DNA of 64,000 nt from Streptomyces sp. NBC_00878 (GCF_026341515.1 NZ_JAPEOK010000001.1:2232001-2296000); one strand, 5' to 3'; shown: positions 46,021-55,822, counted from the stretch's first letter. Numbers and translations are program-made. Notes: a model not told the origin generated them from the letters alone.

Positions 46021-46698
46021 ATGACTGAGACCGCCGGATTTGAGAATCCCGAATTCTGGAATTCCATGTACGACGACGAAACCGCGCCGTGGCTCATCGG
46101 TGAACCGCAGCCGGCGATCGCCGCGCTGGAACGCGAGGGGTGGATTCGCGGCCGGGTGCTCGAACCGGGATGCGGCTCCGGGGAACATACGATCCTTTTC
46201 ACCAAGCTCGGTTACGAAGCGGTCGGTGTCGACCTCTCTCCCGGCGCGGTGACCTACGCCCGCCGCACAGCCGCCGAGAAGGGGGTGCCCAACGCCAGGT
46301 TCGAGGTCGCGAACATGCTCCGCCCGGACGATCACCCCGTGCTCACACCCGCGTTCGACACGATCGTGGACTGCGCGTTGTTCCATGGATTCGGCGCATA
46401 CGGCCGGGACATCGGGGCCCATTTGGCCTATGCGAACGTTCTGCACAAGCTCTGCAATCCCGGCGGCCGGGTCCATATCCTGGCGCACGCCGATACCGAA
46501 CCGGGTCTCAGTTCACAGATCGGCGACTCCGTGATCCGTGAATCCTTCGGTGACGGCTGGGAATTGGAAGATCTGCAGCCGGCCCGTTACCAGGGCCACA
46601 TCACCGAGCAGATTTCCGAGGTGGCCGTAAAGGCCGGTCTGCCGGCCGGCGGACCGGTCGACCTCGCGGCGTGGCTTGTCCGAGTCCGCCGCCTCTGA
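46021..46698 (+). CDS. Class I SAM-dependent methyltransferase
   Basis: A 225-residue methyltransferase with motif I VLEPGCGSGEHTILF, then VGVDLSPGAV and VDCALFHGFG. The domain is of the thiopurine-methyltransferase-like/MT25 shape. It is the first gene to the right of the intergenic repeat and sits 20 bases before the trpC remnant, so it is probably the left end of the natural-product cluster and a tailoring N- or O-methylase. Confidence 0.85.
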   Translation: MTETAGFENPEFWNSMYDDETAPWLIGEPQPAIAALEREGWIRGRVLEPGCGSGEHTILFTKLGYEAVGVDLSPGAVTYARRTAAEKGVPNARFEVANMLRPDDHPVLTPAFDTIVDCALFHGFGAYGRDIGAHLAYANVLHKLCNPGGRVHILAHADTEPGLSSQIGDSVIRESFGDGWELEDLQPARYQGHITEQISEVAVKAGLPAGGPVDLAAWLVRVRRL

Positions 46699-46718
46699 CG
46701 CCGAAGGAACAGCAGCGC

Positions 46719-47093
46719 GTGAACGTACTCGAAGACATCATTCACGGCGTGCTGGAGGACCTGGAGGCGCGCCGTGCCCACGTGTCCATCGACGCGCTGC
46801 AGGATCGCGCCGCCGCCATGGCACCGGCCCTCGACGCCCGTGACCTACGGACCCTGACGGTCGACCGCGCCGCGTTCACGAGGCTGGCCGGACGGATCCC
46901 GGACGGCGTGGTGCGTGTCGCCGAGTCGGGCATCAGGTCGGCCTCGGACGTCGCCGACTGCGCGGCGGCGGGCGCGGACGCCGTGCTGGTGGGCACCCTC
47001 CTGGTGACCGCGGATCAACCGGCTTCCGCGGTACGGGAGTTGACCTCGCCGAGGCCGGGCGGGCGGTCCTTCACCCACCGTCCGCGAGCTTGA
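46719..47093 (+). pseudogene. trpC: Internally deleted indole-3-glycerol phosphate synthase (trpC remnant)
   Basis: An open 124-codon frame joins the N-terminus of TrpC (VNVLEDIIHGVLEDLEARRA) directly to its C-terminal third (RDLRTLTVDRAAF, VAESGIRSASDVADC, AGADAVLVGTLLV). Normal TrpC is about 270 residues. The missing middle holds the catalytic lysines and most of the barrel, so the product cannot be an active synthase. The deletion is in frame, and the start GTG with GAAGGA upstream is kept. It belongs to a tryptophan supply set whose other members are intact. Confidence 0.8.
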
Positions 47094-48129
47094 CGGTGAG
47101 CGCCGCCCAGGTGTCCAGCACTGCCGCCGCCGATCCGGAGTCGATGGCCTGCGCGCAGAGGTCCAGGTTCGCCGCGAGCCGTTCGCGTACGGGCTGGCGG
47201 CTCGGCTCCAGTGCCGCGAGCGCGGCGGCGGCCGACAGGAGTACGGCATCACGTACGGGTCCGTGTTCCCCCGCCAACACGGCGCGTGCCACGCCCGCGT
47301 TGTGCTCCGCGTCCCCGCCGCGCAGCTCGTCAGGGTGTGCGCGGCCGATGCCGAGGTCGAGCGGGTCGAGGGATTCCTGTGTCACCACGCCCTCGTGCAC
47401 CGACCAGACAGTGGAGGTGGTGGTGACGGTCAGCTCATCGAGCCCGTCGTCCCCGTGGAAGACCAACGCGCTGCATCCCCTGCGCGCCAGCACCCCCGCG
47501 ACCAGCGGGCCGGTTCGCGGATCGGCCACGCCCACCGCCTGTGCCGTCGGGAGCGCCGGATTGGTCAGTGGGCCCAGGATGTTGAACACGGTGGGCACAC
47601 CCAACTCCCGGCGGGACGGCGCGATATGGCGCATGGTGGGGTGGAAGTTCGGTGCGAAGCAGAAGGTGATGCCGATCTGCTCGGCGATCTCCGCGATCTG
47701 CTTCGGCGGGAGTTCCAGGACGATGCCGAGCCGTTCGAGGACGTCGGCGGAGCCGCACGCCGACGAGGCCGAGCGGTTGCCGTGCTTGACGACCCGGGCT
47801 CCGGCGCCCGCCGCGACGATCGCGGCCATGGTGGAGATGTTGACGGTGTGCGCGCCGTCCCCGCCCGTACCGACGATGTCCACGGTGGGGCCCGCCACCT
47901 CCAGCGGCACGGCGTGCGCGTACATCGCCCGCACCAGCCCCGCGACCTCCTCCGCCGTCTCCCCCTTCGCCCGCAGGGCGACGACGAGCCCTGCCAGGCG
48001 GGCCGGACCGATCTCGCCGCGCATCATCAGGTCCATGGCCCACGAGGTGTCTTCCTCCGACAGGTTCTGGCTGTTGATCACCTTGGTCAGCACACCGGGC
48101 CAGTCCCGCTGCGTCGCCTGTCCAGTCAT
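47071..48129 (-). CDS. trpD: Anthranilate phosphoribosyltransferase
   Basis: A 352-residue enzyme that transfers phosphoribose from PRPP to anthranilate. Family motifs are intact: [20 protein letters not shown] (PRPP site), [20 protein letters not shown], and [14 protein letters not shown] 48129 follows a GGGGA site. Its 3' end overlaps the trpC remnant on the other strand by 23 bases. Inside the cluster it is a second copy dedicated to tryptophan precursor supply. Confidence 0.92.
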   Translation of the reverse strand: MTGQATQRDWPGVLTKVINSQNLSEEDTSWAMDLMMRGEIGPARLAGLVVALRAKGETAEEVAGLVRAMYAHAVPLEVAGPTVDIVGTGGDGAHTVNISTMAAIVAAGAGARVVKHGNRSASSACGSADVLERLGIVLELPPKQIAEIAEQIGITFCFAPNFHPTMRHIAPSRRELGVPTVFNILGPLTNPALPTAQAVGVADPRTGPLVAGVLARRGCSALVFHGDDGLDELTVTTTSTVWSVHEGVVTQESLDPLDLGIGRAHPDELRGGDAEHNAGVARAVLAGEHGPVRDAVLLSAAAALAALEPSRQPVRERLAANLDLCAQAIDSGSAAAVLDTWAALTVKLADGG

Positions 48130-48277
48130 GGGAATCCCCTCAGGAGTCACCCCGCCACGGCCTGCCGGTCCGCGGCGATCGTGCACTCCAGTCTTGGACC
48201 GGCGGTGCGGCCGGAGCCAGACCAGTGGCGCTCGTCACCAGCGGTCCACTTCCGCACTCCTCGGCGGACGATGACGC

Positions 48278-49723
48278 ATGGCACTGCAGCTGGCTTCCGT
48301 CGATGTCTCACGCGCCTCCCCACAGCCCCTGACCAGCCAGATCCAGGAAGCGATCAAACGGGAAATCACCCAGGGCGTCCTGCATCCCGGCACCCGGTTA
48401 CCGTCCAGCCGCAGCCTGGCGGACGACCTGAGGGTCTCGCGCAGTGTGGTGGTGGAGGCGTACGGGCAGCTCATCGCCGAGGGCTACCTCGAAGCACTTC
48501 AGGGTTCGGGGACGCGGGTCGCCCATCACCTGGCCCCGGCGCCCGTGGTGTCCACCCTGCTGAACGAGGGGCTGGTGCCCACGGTCCGCTGGGATCTGCG
48601 TCCCGCGGGCACGGTGTCCGCCCACTTTCCGCACCGCGAATGGGCGGCCGCCTACCAGCGGGCCGTGCGGTCGGCGGGCCACAACGAGCTCGACTACCCG
48701 CCGTTGTCCGGCGTGGTGGCGCTGCGCGAGGAACTGGCCCGCTATCTCGGCCGGGTACGCGGGGTGCGCACCGCCGCCAGGGACATCATGGTGGTGCAGG
48801 GGTTCGCCCAGGGACTCGGGCTGCTGTGCGGCGCACTGGTGCAGACGGGCGTCGGGAGTATCGCCGTAGAAGTTCCGGGGCATCCACGACAGCGCCGGTT
48901 CATCGAGAAGACCGGCCTGACGCCGGTACCGATCCCCGTCGACTCCGAGGGCATCGAGGTGGGCGCGCTGACGCACAGCGGGGTGCGGGCGGTACTGGTG
49001 ACACCCTTCCACCAGTACCCCACGGGAGTGACTCTGTCACCGCGCCGTCGGCAGGCCCTGGCCGACTGGGCCCGGCGGACCGGGGGCCTGGTCATCGAGG
49101 ACGACTACGACGGGGACTTCTGGCTGGAGCGGCAGCCGCCTCCGCTCGCCTTCCAGCGCCTGGCGCCGGCCCAGGTCGCCTACGCGGGCACCGTGAGCAA
49201 GTCCTTGGTACCGGCGCTACGGCTCGGCTGGCTGGCGGTGCCGCCCTCGCTGCTGACCGCGTTGGAGCGCGTCCGCGCGGAACGGGACCTCGGCTCCGAC
49301 GTACTGACTCAGCTGTCCTTCGCCGAACTGCTGCGCAGCGGCGCCTTCGACCGGCATCTGCGGCGGATGCGGGTCCGCTACCGGGAGCGCAGACTGGCTC
49401 TCGCGGAGGCCGTCGGCCGTCATCTTCCTGGCTCCTCGACCGTCGGTTCGGCGGCCGGCCTGCACGCCTTTGTGCGGCTTCCGCCGGGCACCGACGAAGC
49501 TCGGTTCGTGGCCGCCGCTCTCCGCCGTTCGGTCCTGGTGCGCGGGGCGGCCGAGTTCGGCACCCGTGATCGCAGGTGGTGCCCAGGTCTCGTGGTGGGC
49601 TACACCTCGCTCACGCCCACCGGGCTGCACGACGCGATGACCGAACTCGGCCGGTGCCTGCATCCGGACGGTGTGTCCGCAAGGCAACGTCATCGGGGCG
49701 TACTTGGGCCAGTGGCCTGGTGA
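48278..49723 (+). CDS. MocR-type PLP-dependent transcriptional regulator
   Basis: A 481-residue GntR-aminotransferase fusion. N-terminal winged helix (LTSQIQEAIKREITQGVLHP, SRSLADDLRVSRSVVVEAYG), then a type I aminotransferase fold with the PLP lysine in GTVSKSLVPALRLGWL and the aspartate in EDDYDGDF. It is divergent from trpD and is likely the pathway-specific regulator of tryptophan supply in the cluster. A TTA codon at 48398-48400 (codon 41) makes it a candidate bldA target. Confidence 0.9.
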   Translation: MALQLASVDVSRASPQPLTSQIQEAIKREITQGVLHPGTRLPSSRSLADDLRVSRSVVVEAYGQLIAEGYLEALQGSGTRVAHHLAPAPVVSTLLNEGLVPTVRWDLRPAGTVSAHFPHREWAAAYQRAVRSAGHNELDYPPLSGVVALREELARYLGRVRGVRTAARDIMVVQGFAQGLGLLCGALVQTGVGSIAVEVPGHPRQRRFIEKTGLTPVPIPVDSEGIEVGALTHSGVRAVLVTPFHQYPTGVTLSPRRRQALADWARRTGGLVIEDDYDGDFWLERQPPPLAFQRLAPAQVAYAGTVSKSLVPALRLGWLAVPPSLLTALERVRAERDLGSDVLTQLSFAELLRSGAFDRHLRRMRVRYRERRLALAEAVGRHLPGSSTVGSAAGLHAFVRLPPGTDEARFVAAALRRSVLVRGAAEFGTRDRRWCPGLVVGYTSLTPTGLHDAMTELGRCLHPDGVSARQRHRGVLGPVAW

Positions 49724-49730
49724 CTGTCAG

Positions 49731-50303
49731 TCAGCAGTGCGCCGTGTCAAGGAAGTTGCTGAACAGATCCAGTCCACCGGAAGTCGTGATGCTCTCCGGG
49801 TGGAACTGCACGCTCTCGACCGGCAGGGTGCGATGCCTCAGCCCCATCACATAGCCGTCGTCGAGGGAGCGGGCGGTCACCTCCAGTTCGGCGGGCAGCG
49901 GCTCGGACACCACCAGTGAGTGATAGCGGGTGACCGTCATGGACTGCGGCGCTCCGACGAAGATGCCCGCCCCGTCATGGTCCACCGTGCTGGTCCGGCC
50001 ATGCATCAGATGGTCGGCGACCGCGATCCGGCCGCCGTACGCGAGGGCGATGGCCTGGTGGCCCAAGCACACCCCCAGCAGCGGCACTTCGCCCGCGAAC
50101 CGGCCGACCAGTTCCACATGGCCGGAAGCGGCGGGGTGGCCGGGGCCCGGCCCGAGGATGACGGCGTCCGGCTGTCCCGCGGCGAGTTCGTCCAGCGTCC
50201 TGGTGCCCGAGCGCACCACCTGTGAGTCCACACCGAGTGAGCGCACGTATCGGTCGATGATGTACACGAAGCTGTCGTACGCGTCGATGATCAGTACGTT
50301 CAC
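49731..50303 (-). CDS. trpG: Anthranilate synthase glutamine amidotransferase subunit
   Basis: A 190-residue class I glutaminase with nucleophile cysteine in LLGVCLGHQA and the His-Glu pair in VQFHPESI. The GTG start overlaps the TrpE stop (GTGA), so the two subunits are co-translated. It delivers ammonia to TrpE for anthranilate formation. Convergent with the MocR gene, whose stop is only 7 bases away. Confidence 0.92.
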   Translation of the reverse strand: MNVLIIDAYDSFVYIIDRYVRSLGVDSQVVRSGTRTLDELAAGQPDAVILGPGPGHPAASGHVELVGRFAGEVPLLGVCLGHQAIALAYGGRIAVADHLMHGRTSTVDHDGAGIFVGAPQSMTVTRYHSLVVSEPLPAELEVTARSLDDGYVMGLRHRTLPVESVQFHPESITTSGGLDLFSNFLDTAHC

Positions 50304-51874
50304 GCCGTCAGCTCCTCGCCCGTGAGGGCCCAGTAGGCGGCCCCCAGTTTCGCCAAGGTCTCGTCCCATTCGGCTTCCGGCTGTGATTCCGCCACGATTC
50401 CGGCCGAGCTCTGGGCCGAGTACCGCCGTCCGTCGTACGCGATCGTCCTGATGCACAGGGCGAGTTCACTCCATCCCCGTACGTCGATCAGGCCCACGGC
50501 ACCCGCGTAGCTGCCCCGCGGCTCCCGCTCCAGTCCGGCGATGATCTCCATGGCTCGCACCTTGGGGGCTCCGCTCATGGTGCCGGCCGGGAAGGTGGCG
50601 CGCATGGTGTCCCAGACCGAGGCTTCGGGGGCCAGCCGGCCCGTCACCGTCGAGACGAGATGGAAGACGTGCGAGAAGCTCTCGACGGCCATCAGCTGGT
50701 CCACCGGCAGTGTTCCCGGCAGGCTCACCCTGCCGATGTCATTGCGGCACAGGTCGACCAGCATGATGTGCTCGGCCTGCTCCTTGGAGCTGGTCTGCAT
50801 GGCCTTGATCCGGCGTAGGTTCTCCTCGTCGTCGGTGCCCCGGCGGGTGGTTCCGGCGATGGGGCGCATGGTGATCTCGCCGTTCCGTGTCCGGAAGAAG
50901 AGCTCTGGGCTGGCGCCGATCAACGTGGAGCCGGCGTACGGCACGAGATACATGTACGGAGACGGGTTCCGGTGGCTGAGCCGCCGGTAGACGTCCAAGG
51001 GCCGCAGATCGGATTCCACGTCGATCCGGTGACCGATCTGGATCTGATAGATGTCACCGGACCGGATGTGCGCCAGGCACTGCCGCGCCCAGGTCAGGAA
51101 GGTCTCGCGCGGTACGGAGTCCTCCACCGCTCGCGGCCTGGGCGCCGGGGGCAGCGGCGGGGGCCCGGCCATCCGGCCCGCCTGTCGGGCGAATTCCACC
51201 ACGTCGACCGAGGAACGCCGCGGGAAGGCCTCGCCTTCGCCTTCGAGGTCGGCCCGCAACAGTCGGACCGCCCCGGACTCGGAATCGTACGAGACCGTGT
51301 CGCGGAAGAGGGTGAGTGTGAGGTCGGGGGTTCCGGTTCCCCCGGCTCGGGGTGGCAGTTTCTCCATGTGCCAGGCGGCTTCGTAGCCGAGCACGGCGAG
51401 GAAGCCGAAGGCGTACGACGAGGTCGGGACTTCGGTCCGCACATCGAAGAGGAGATTCGCGGACTCGAGCAACTGCCAGACCTGGCCGGAGTCGTCGATG
51501 GCGAAGCATACGGTGGACTCGCTGTCCGCGGCGGCCCCGGTTTCCCCGATTTCCCCGGTTTCCCCGGTTTCTGTGAGGCCGACGGCTCGCGCCCTGGTCA
51601 CCAGGGATTTCAGGACAGTGGCGCAGCCATCGATGTCGATGTGGTCGGCGTATACGCGGATCTCGGCGAGCCTGCCCAGACCGACCACGGCCGGGCCGCG
51701 CTGTTCCTTGGGGCCACCGAGACCCTCCAGTACGAATACACCGTCCGCGCCCAACGCTTGGCGCAGCAGGGTGTAGAGGTCGAGCGGGGCATGGCGGGGA
51801 AGACCGACTTCGGTGAGCCGCACACGGATGGTGTCCGGGGCCGACGGGCCGACAGGGCGCGCACAGGCGGGCAC
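50300..51874 (-). CDS. trpE: Anthranilate synthase large subunit, probably feedback-relaxed
   Basis: A 524-residue chorismate-utilising enzyme with PIAGTTRRGTDDEEN, LVDLCRNDIGRVS and TFPAGTMSGAPK. GTG start with GAGGAG 5 bases upstream. The N-terminal site where canonical TrpE carries the LLES tryptophan-binding motif reads VFVLEGLGGP here, so tryptophan inhibition may be lost, as expected for a biosynthetic-cluster copy. A TGETGEIGETG repeat sits near residue 103, encoded by a small DNA repeat. Operon with trpG. Confidence 0.9.
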   Translation of the reverse strand: MPACARPVGPSAPDTIRVRLTEVGLPRHAPLDLYTLLRQALGADGVFVLEGLGGPKEQRGPAVVGLGRLAEIRVYADHIDIDGCATVLKSLVTRARAVGLTETGETGEIGETGAAADSESTVCFAIDDSGQVWQLLESANLLFDVRTEVPTSSYAFGFLAVLGYEAAWHMEKLPPRAGGTGTPDLTLTLFRDTVSYDSESGAVRLLRADLEGEGEAFPRRSSVDVVEFARQAGRMAGPPPLPPAPRPRAVEDSVPRETFLTWARQCLAHIRSGDIYQIQIGHRIDVESDLRPLDVYRRLSHRNPSPYMYLVPYAGSTLIGASPELFFRTRNGEITMRPIAGTTRRGTDDEENLRRIKAMQTSSKEQAEHIMLVDLCRNDIGRVSLPGTLPVDQLMAVESFSHVFHLVSTVTGRLAPEASVWDTMRATFPAGTMSGAPKVRAMEIIAGLEREPRGSYAGAVGLIDVRGWSELALCIRTIAYDGRRYSAQSSAGIVAESQPEAEWDETLAKLGAAYWALTGEELTA

Positions 51875-52092
51875 AGAAACTCCTCAACGGATTTCGGCGG
51901 TCGGTGAGTCGAGCACGATTAGCCAAGCAGCGGGACTTGGCCGGTTCCAGACCACTTGCGCCTGACTGTTGCGGTCCACTGGGATTAGCCTTGCCTCGCG
52001 TTACGCCACCGGGATCTACTGTTCGATGATCCAGCTCTCCGTAGAACGTCAGGTTTGGCTCGAAGCTTTCCCAGCTCCGGAAAGAGACTGTT
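51875..52092. promoter_or_regulatory. Divergent promoter region trpE / DAHP synthase
   Basis: This 218-bp interval drives trpEG to the left and the DAHP synthase to the right. It contains no leader peptide rich in Trp codons and no terminator hairpin that I can see, so control is probably by a DNA-binding regulator and not by attenuation. Exact promoters were not resolved. Confidence 0.45.
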
Positions 52093-53427
52093 TTGAACGC
52101 CACGAACACACCGTCACATCAGCAACCGGAATGGCGCGACACGGTCACACTGAATTCTGTTCTCAAGGACCTGTCCGTGGCTACGCCGCTCGTTTTCGCT
52201 GCCGAATGCGACCGGTTGCGCGGCCATCTCGGGGAAGTGGCCAGAGGGAATGCTTTCCTGCTCCAGGGCGGCGACTGCGCCGAGACGTTCGCCGGTGTCA
52301 CCGCCGACTCGATCCGAGCCAAGCTGGAAACGCTGTTACAAATGGCGCTCGTCCTCACCTACGCCGCCGCGATGCCCGTGGTCAAGGTCGGACGCATGGC
52401 CGGCCAGTACGCCAAGCCCCGGTCCAGTCCGGTGGAGTCCCGGGACGGGGTGACTCTTCCCGCGTACCGGGGTGACGCGGTGAACGGGGCCGGCTTCACC
52501 GCGGCGGCGCGCACTCCCGACCCGGAGCGGCTGCGCACGATGTACGAGAAGTCGGCGGTCACGCTCAACCTGGTGCGGGCGTTCGCCGAGGGCGGCGGCG
52601 CCGATCTCCGCCAAGCGCACGCGTGGAACCAGGGATTCGTGCGGATGTCGCCCTCGGGCTTCCGCTATGAGGTGCTGGCCAGGGAAATCGACCGGGCACT
52701 GTCCTTCATGGACGTCTGCGGTGTCGACGCCCGGGAGATGCACCGCACCGAGATCTTCACCAGCCATGAGGGGCTGTTGCTGGACTATGAGGCGGCGCTC
52801 ACCCGGCCGGATCCGCCGACCGGCCGCACCTACGCCACCAGCGGCCATCTGCTGTGGCTGGGCGAACGAACGCGGCAACTCGACGGCCCGCACCTGGAGT
52901 TCTTCTCCCGGATCGCCAACCCGGTGGCCGTGAAGCTGGGCCCGTCGGCCACCCCCGACGAGGTCATCGGCTACGCCGAAGCCCTCGACCCGGACCGTGA
53001 ACCGGGCCGCCTCACCTTCGTGGTCCGGATGGGAGCGTCACGAGTCCGTGATCTGCTGCCGGCCCTGGTGGAGAAGACCCTGGCCGAGGGACTTGAGGTC
53101 GGCTGGGTGTGCGACCCCATGCACGGCAACACCTTCACCGCTCCCGACGGGTACAAGACCCGCACCCTCGACACCGTCTTCGACGAGGTATGCGGCTTCT
53201 TCGAGGTGCACCGCTCGCTGGGGACGCACCCGGGCGGCATCCATGTCGAGCTCACGGGGGACGACGTCACCGAATGTGTGGGGGCCGATGTCGCCGTCGA
53301 CCAGCTCGTGGAGCGGTACGAGACGGCGTGCGATCCGCGGCTCAATCGTTCCCAGTCCCTGTCCCTCGCGTTCCTCGTCGCCGAGATGTTCCGGGGCAGC
53401 GTGTCCGATCAGCGCGGCGGAGCTTGA
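52093..53427 (+). CDS. Class II DAHP synthase
   Basis: A 444-residue enzyme for the first step of the shikimate pathway, with LLQGGDCAETFAG (metal cysteine), LLWLGERTRQLDG and VCDPMHGNTF. The start is TTG with GGAAAGAG upstream. A TTA codon at 52336-52338 (codon 82) suggests bldA dependence. Beside trpE and trpG, it raises flux to chorismate and tryptophan for the cluster product. Confidence 0.92.
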   Translation: MNATNTPSHQQPEWRDTVTLNSVLKDLSVATPLVFAAECDRLRGHLGEVARGNAFLLQGGDCAETFAGVTADSIRAKLETLLQMALVLTYAAAMPVVKVGRMAGQYAKPRSSPVESRDGVTLPAYRGDAVNGAGFTAAARTPDPERLRTMYEKSAVTLNLVRAFAEGGGADLRQAHAWNQGFVRMSPSGFRYEVLAREIDRALSFMDVCGVDAREMHRTEIFTSHEGLLLDYEAALTRPDPPTGRTYATSGHLLWLGERTRQLDGPHLEFFSRIANPVAVKLGPSATPDEVIGYAEALDPDREPGRLTFVVRMGASRVRDLLPALVEKTLAEGLEVGWVCDPMHGNTFTAPDGYKTRTLDTVFDEVCGFFEVHRSLGTHPGGIHVELTGDDVTECVGADVAVDQLVERYETACDPRLNRSQSLSLAFLVAEMFRGSVSDQRGGA

Positions 53428-53723
53428 GGGAATCGGCGTCAACACCACGCGAACGGGTGGCGTTTGCCGCACCGCAGCATTGAACGGCCGCCCTCCACCG
53501 CCTGGTTGGCAAGTCCGTCACAGGTCGTCGACCATTCGGGACGTGATCGGCCAGGCGATCCCCGACCCGCCGCGACCGGATACGCGGGGACGGGTGCCGC
53601 TCGCCCCCTGGGACCGATGCCGGAGCCCACGCGTCCGCGTGGTTTGCCCGCCGACCCGGCCGTCGGCATCCGAAGGTAACTAGCCTTCCGTGAAGTGATG
53701 GCGTTTATCCCCCGGAGGCTTGG

Positions 53724-55262
53724 ATGTTGCAAAACATTGTTGTCGTAGGCGGCGGCACGAGTGGATGGATGACGGCATCCTATCTGAGCGCCGCATTCGG
53801 CGATCGCGTATCGATAACGCTGGTGGAATCGGCGCGGGTCGGCACGATCGGTGTCGGCGAGGCGACGTTCAGCACGGTGCGGCACTTCTTCGATTACCTG
53901 GGACTGCCGGAAGACAAGTGGATGCCCGCCTGCAACGCCACCTACAAACTCGGCATCCGGTTCGAGAACTGGCGGGAGCAGGGGCATCACTTCTACCATC
54001 CCTTCGAACGGCAGCGGGTGGTCGACGGATTCAACCTCACCGACTGGTGGCTGCGCGACCCCAGGTCCGAGCGTTTCGACAAGGACTGCTTCCTCATCGG
54101 CACGCTGTGCGACAACGAGAAGTCGCCCCGCCACCTCGACGGCTCACTGTTCGAGAAGGCGATATCCGAGAAGCGGCTCTACCGCACCACGCTGTCGGAA
54201 CAGAACACCCAGTTCCCGTACGCCTACCACTTCGACGCCAGCCTGCTGGCCGACTTCCTGCGCGACTACGGCGTGGAGCGCGGGGTCAAGCACGTGGTGG
54301 ACGACGTCGTCCATGTCGCTCAGGACGACCGCGGCTGGATCACCCACATCACCACCCGCAATCACGGTGACCTGGCCGGCGAGCTGTTCGTCGACTGCAC
54401 GGGCTTCCGGAGTCTGCTGATGGGCGAGGCTCTGGACGAGCCGTTCGACTCCTACAAGGACACTCTGCCCAATGACCGTGCCGTGGCCCTGCGCGTACCG
54501 GTGGACACCGAGCGCACCGGGCTCCGGCCGTGCACCACGGCCACCGCTCAGGAGGCGGGCTGGATCTGGACCATCCCGCTGCTCGACCGCATCGGCACCG
54601 GCTATGTGTACGCCAGCGACTACACCAGCCCGGAGGAGGCCGAGAGTACGCTCCGTGAGTTCGTAGGGCCGGCGGCGGAGGACCTGGAGGCCAACCACAT
54701 TCGTATGCGCATCGGCCGCAGTCGTCGGTCCTGGGTGCACAACTGCGTTGCCGTCGGCCTTTCCAGCGGTTTCGTCGAGCCGCTGGAGTCCACGGGCATC
54801 TTCTTCATTCAGCACGCGGTCGAACAACTGGTGAAGCACTTTCCGGCGTCCGACTGGGACGAGGGTCTGCGCAACTCCTACAACCAGGCCGTCAATCGCT
54901 GCATGGACGGCGTCCGGGAGTTCCTCGTACTCCACTACTACGCCGCGGCACGCGAGGACAACGACTACTGGCGGGACACGAAAACACGCAAGATCCCGGA
55001 TGCGCTCGCCGAGCGGATCGAGCAGTGGCAGACGAAAATGCCCGCCACCGAGTCGATCTACCCGCATTACCACGGGTTCGAGCCCTACTCGTACGTGTGC
55101 ATGCTCCTGGGACTGGGAGGCATCCCGCTCAAGCCGCTGCCCGCCCTGGAACTGCTGGACCCGTCCTCGGCCCATCGTGAATTCGACCTGGTCGCCGAGG
55201 AGGCCAGGCAGCTGGAGAGCACCTTGCCGAGCCAGTACGAGTACTTCTCACGGTTCCGCTGA
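53724..55262 (+). CDS. FAD-dependent tryptophan halogenase, PyrH (5-halogenase)-like
   Basis: A 512-residue flavin-dependent halogenase with FAD motif VVGGGTSGWMTASYL, the halogenase WxWxIP motif (GWIWTIPLLDR), the catalytic lysine in NATYKLGIRFENW (Lys75) and the conserved glutamate segment GFVEPLESTGIFF. The length and many stretches (STVRHFFDYLGLPED, FYHPFERQRVVDGFN) match the PyrH/ClaH-type 5-halogenases as I remember them better than 7-halogenases such as RebH. It chlorinates free tryptophan using reduced FAD from the reductase encoded next. Confidence 0.9.
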   Translation: MLQNIVVVGGGTSGWMTASYLSAAFGDRVSITLVESARVGTIGVGEATFSTVRHFFDYLGLPEDKWMPACNATYKLGIRFENWREQGHHFYHPFERQRVVDGFNLTDWWLRDPRSERFDKDCFLIGTLCDNEKSPRHLDGSLFEKAISEKRLYRTTLSEQNTQFPYAYHFDASLLADFLRDYGVERGVKHVVDDVVHVAQDDRGWITHITTRNHGDLAGELFVDCTGFRSLLMGEALDEPFDSYKDTLPNDRAVALRVPVDTERTGLRPCTTATAQEAGWIWTIPLLDRIGTGYVYASDYTSPEEAESTLREFVGPAAEDLEANHIRMRIGRSRRSWVHNCVAVGLSSGFVEPLESTGIFFIQHAVEQLVKHFPASDWDEGLRNSYNQAVNRCMDGVREFLVLHYYAAAREDNDYWRDTKTRKIPDALAERIEQWQTKMPATESIYPHYHGFEPYSYVCMLLGLGGIPLKPLPALELLDPSSAHREFDLVAEEARQLESTLPSQYEYFSRFR

Positions 55263-55321
55263 GAGCGGCATCAAAAGAGGGCGACGCGCGAAGCGTCGCT
55301 GGTGACGCAGGGAGGTGTGCC

Positions 55322-55822
55322 GTGAACATCACCAGCCACGTCAATTCGAGAAGTTTCCGTTCCCTGATGGCCGGTTTCCCCACCGGCATCGCCGTCATCA
55401 GCACCACCGACACGGACGGCCGGCCCTGGGGCATGACCTGCTCGTCCGTGTGCGCCGTCTCGGTGGAACCGCCGACGCTGCTGGTCTGCGTCCGGGACGG
55501 GAGCCCGACCCTGGACGCCATGGTGCGGCGGGGCGCCTTCGCGGTGAACCTGCTGCACGGTGGCGCTCGCCCGACGGCGGAGTTGTTCGCCTCCGGCGCC
55601 CCCGACCGCTTCAACAGGGTTCGCTGGCAGCACGACGCACAGCGGGGTGGTCCGCACCTGGTCGAGGACGCTCACACCGTGGCCGACTGCCGCATCAGCC
55701 AGCGCCACCACGTCGGGGATCACACCGTGGTCTTCGGGGAGGTCTTCCAGGTCACCGACCACTGCGATCCCCATCCTCTGCTGTACGGGATGCGCCAGTA
55801 CGCGGCCTGGCCTACGGGCTGA
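55322..55822 (+). CDS. Flavin reductase for the halogenase
   Basis: A 166-residue flavin reductase-like FMN/FAD-binding protein (FRSLMAGFPTGIAVISTTD, WGMTCSSVCAVSVEPPTLLV, GAFAVNLLHGG). GTG start with GGGAGG. It is the usual partner of a tryptophan halogenase, as RebF is to RebH. The 3' end overlaps the hydrolase gene on the other strand by 11 bases. Confidence 0.9.
   Translation: MNITSHVNSRSFRSLMAGFPTGIAVISTTDTDGRPWGMTCSSVCAVSVEPPTLLVCVRDGSPTLDAMVRRGAFAVNLLHGGARPTAELFASGAPDRFNRVRWQHDAQRGGPHLVEDAHTVADCRISQRHHVGDHTVVFGEVFQVTDHCDPHPLLYGMRQYAAWPTG

Noticed and set aside
51875..52092. Trp-codon leader attenuator before trpE
   Set aside because: No short ORF with clustered TGG codons and no terminator hairpin was found.
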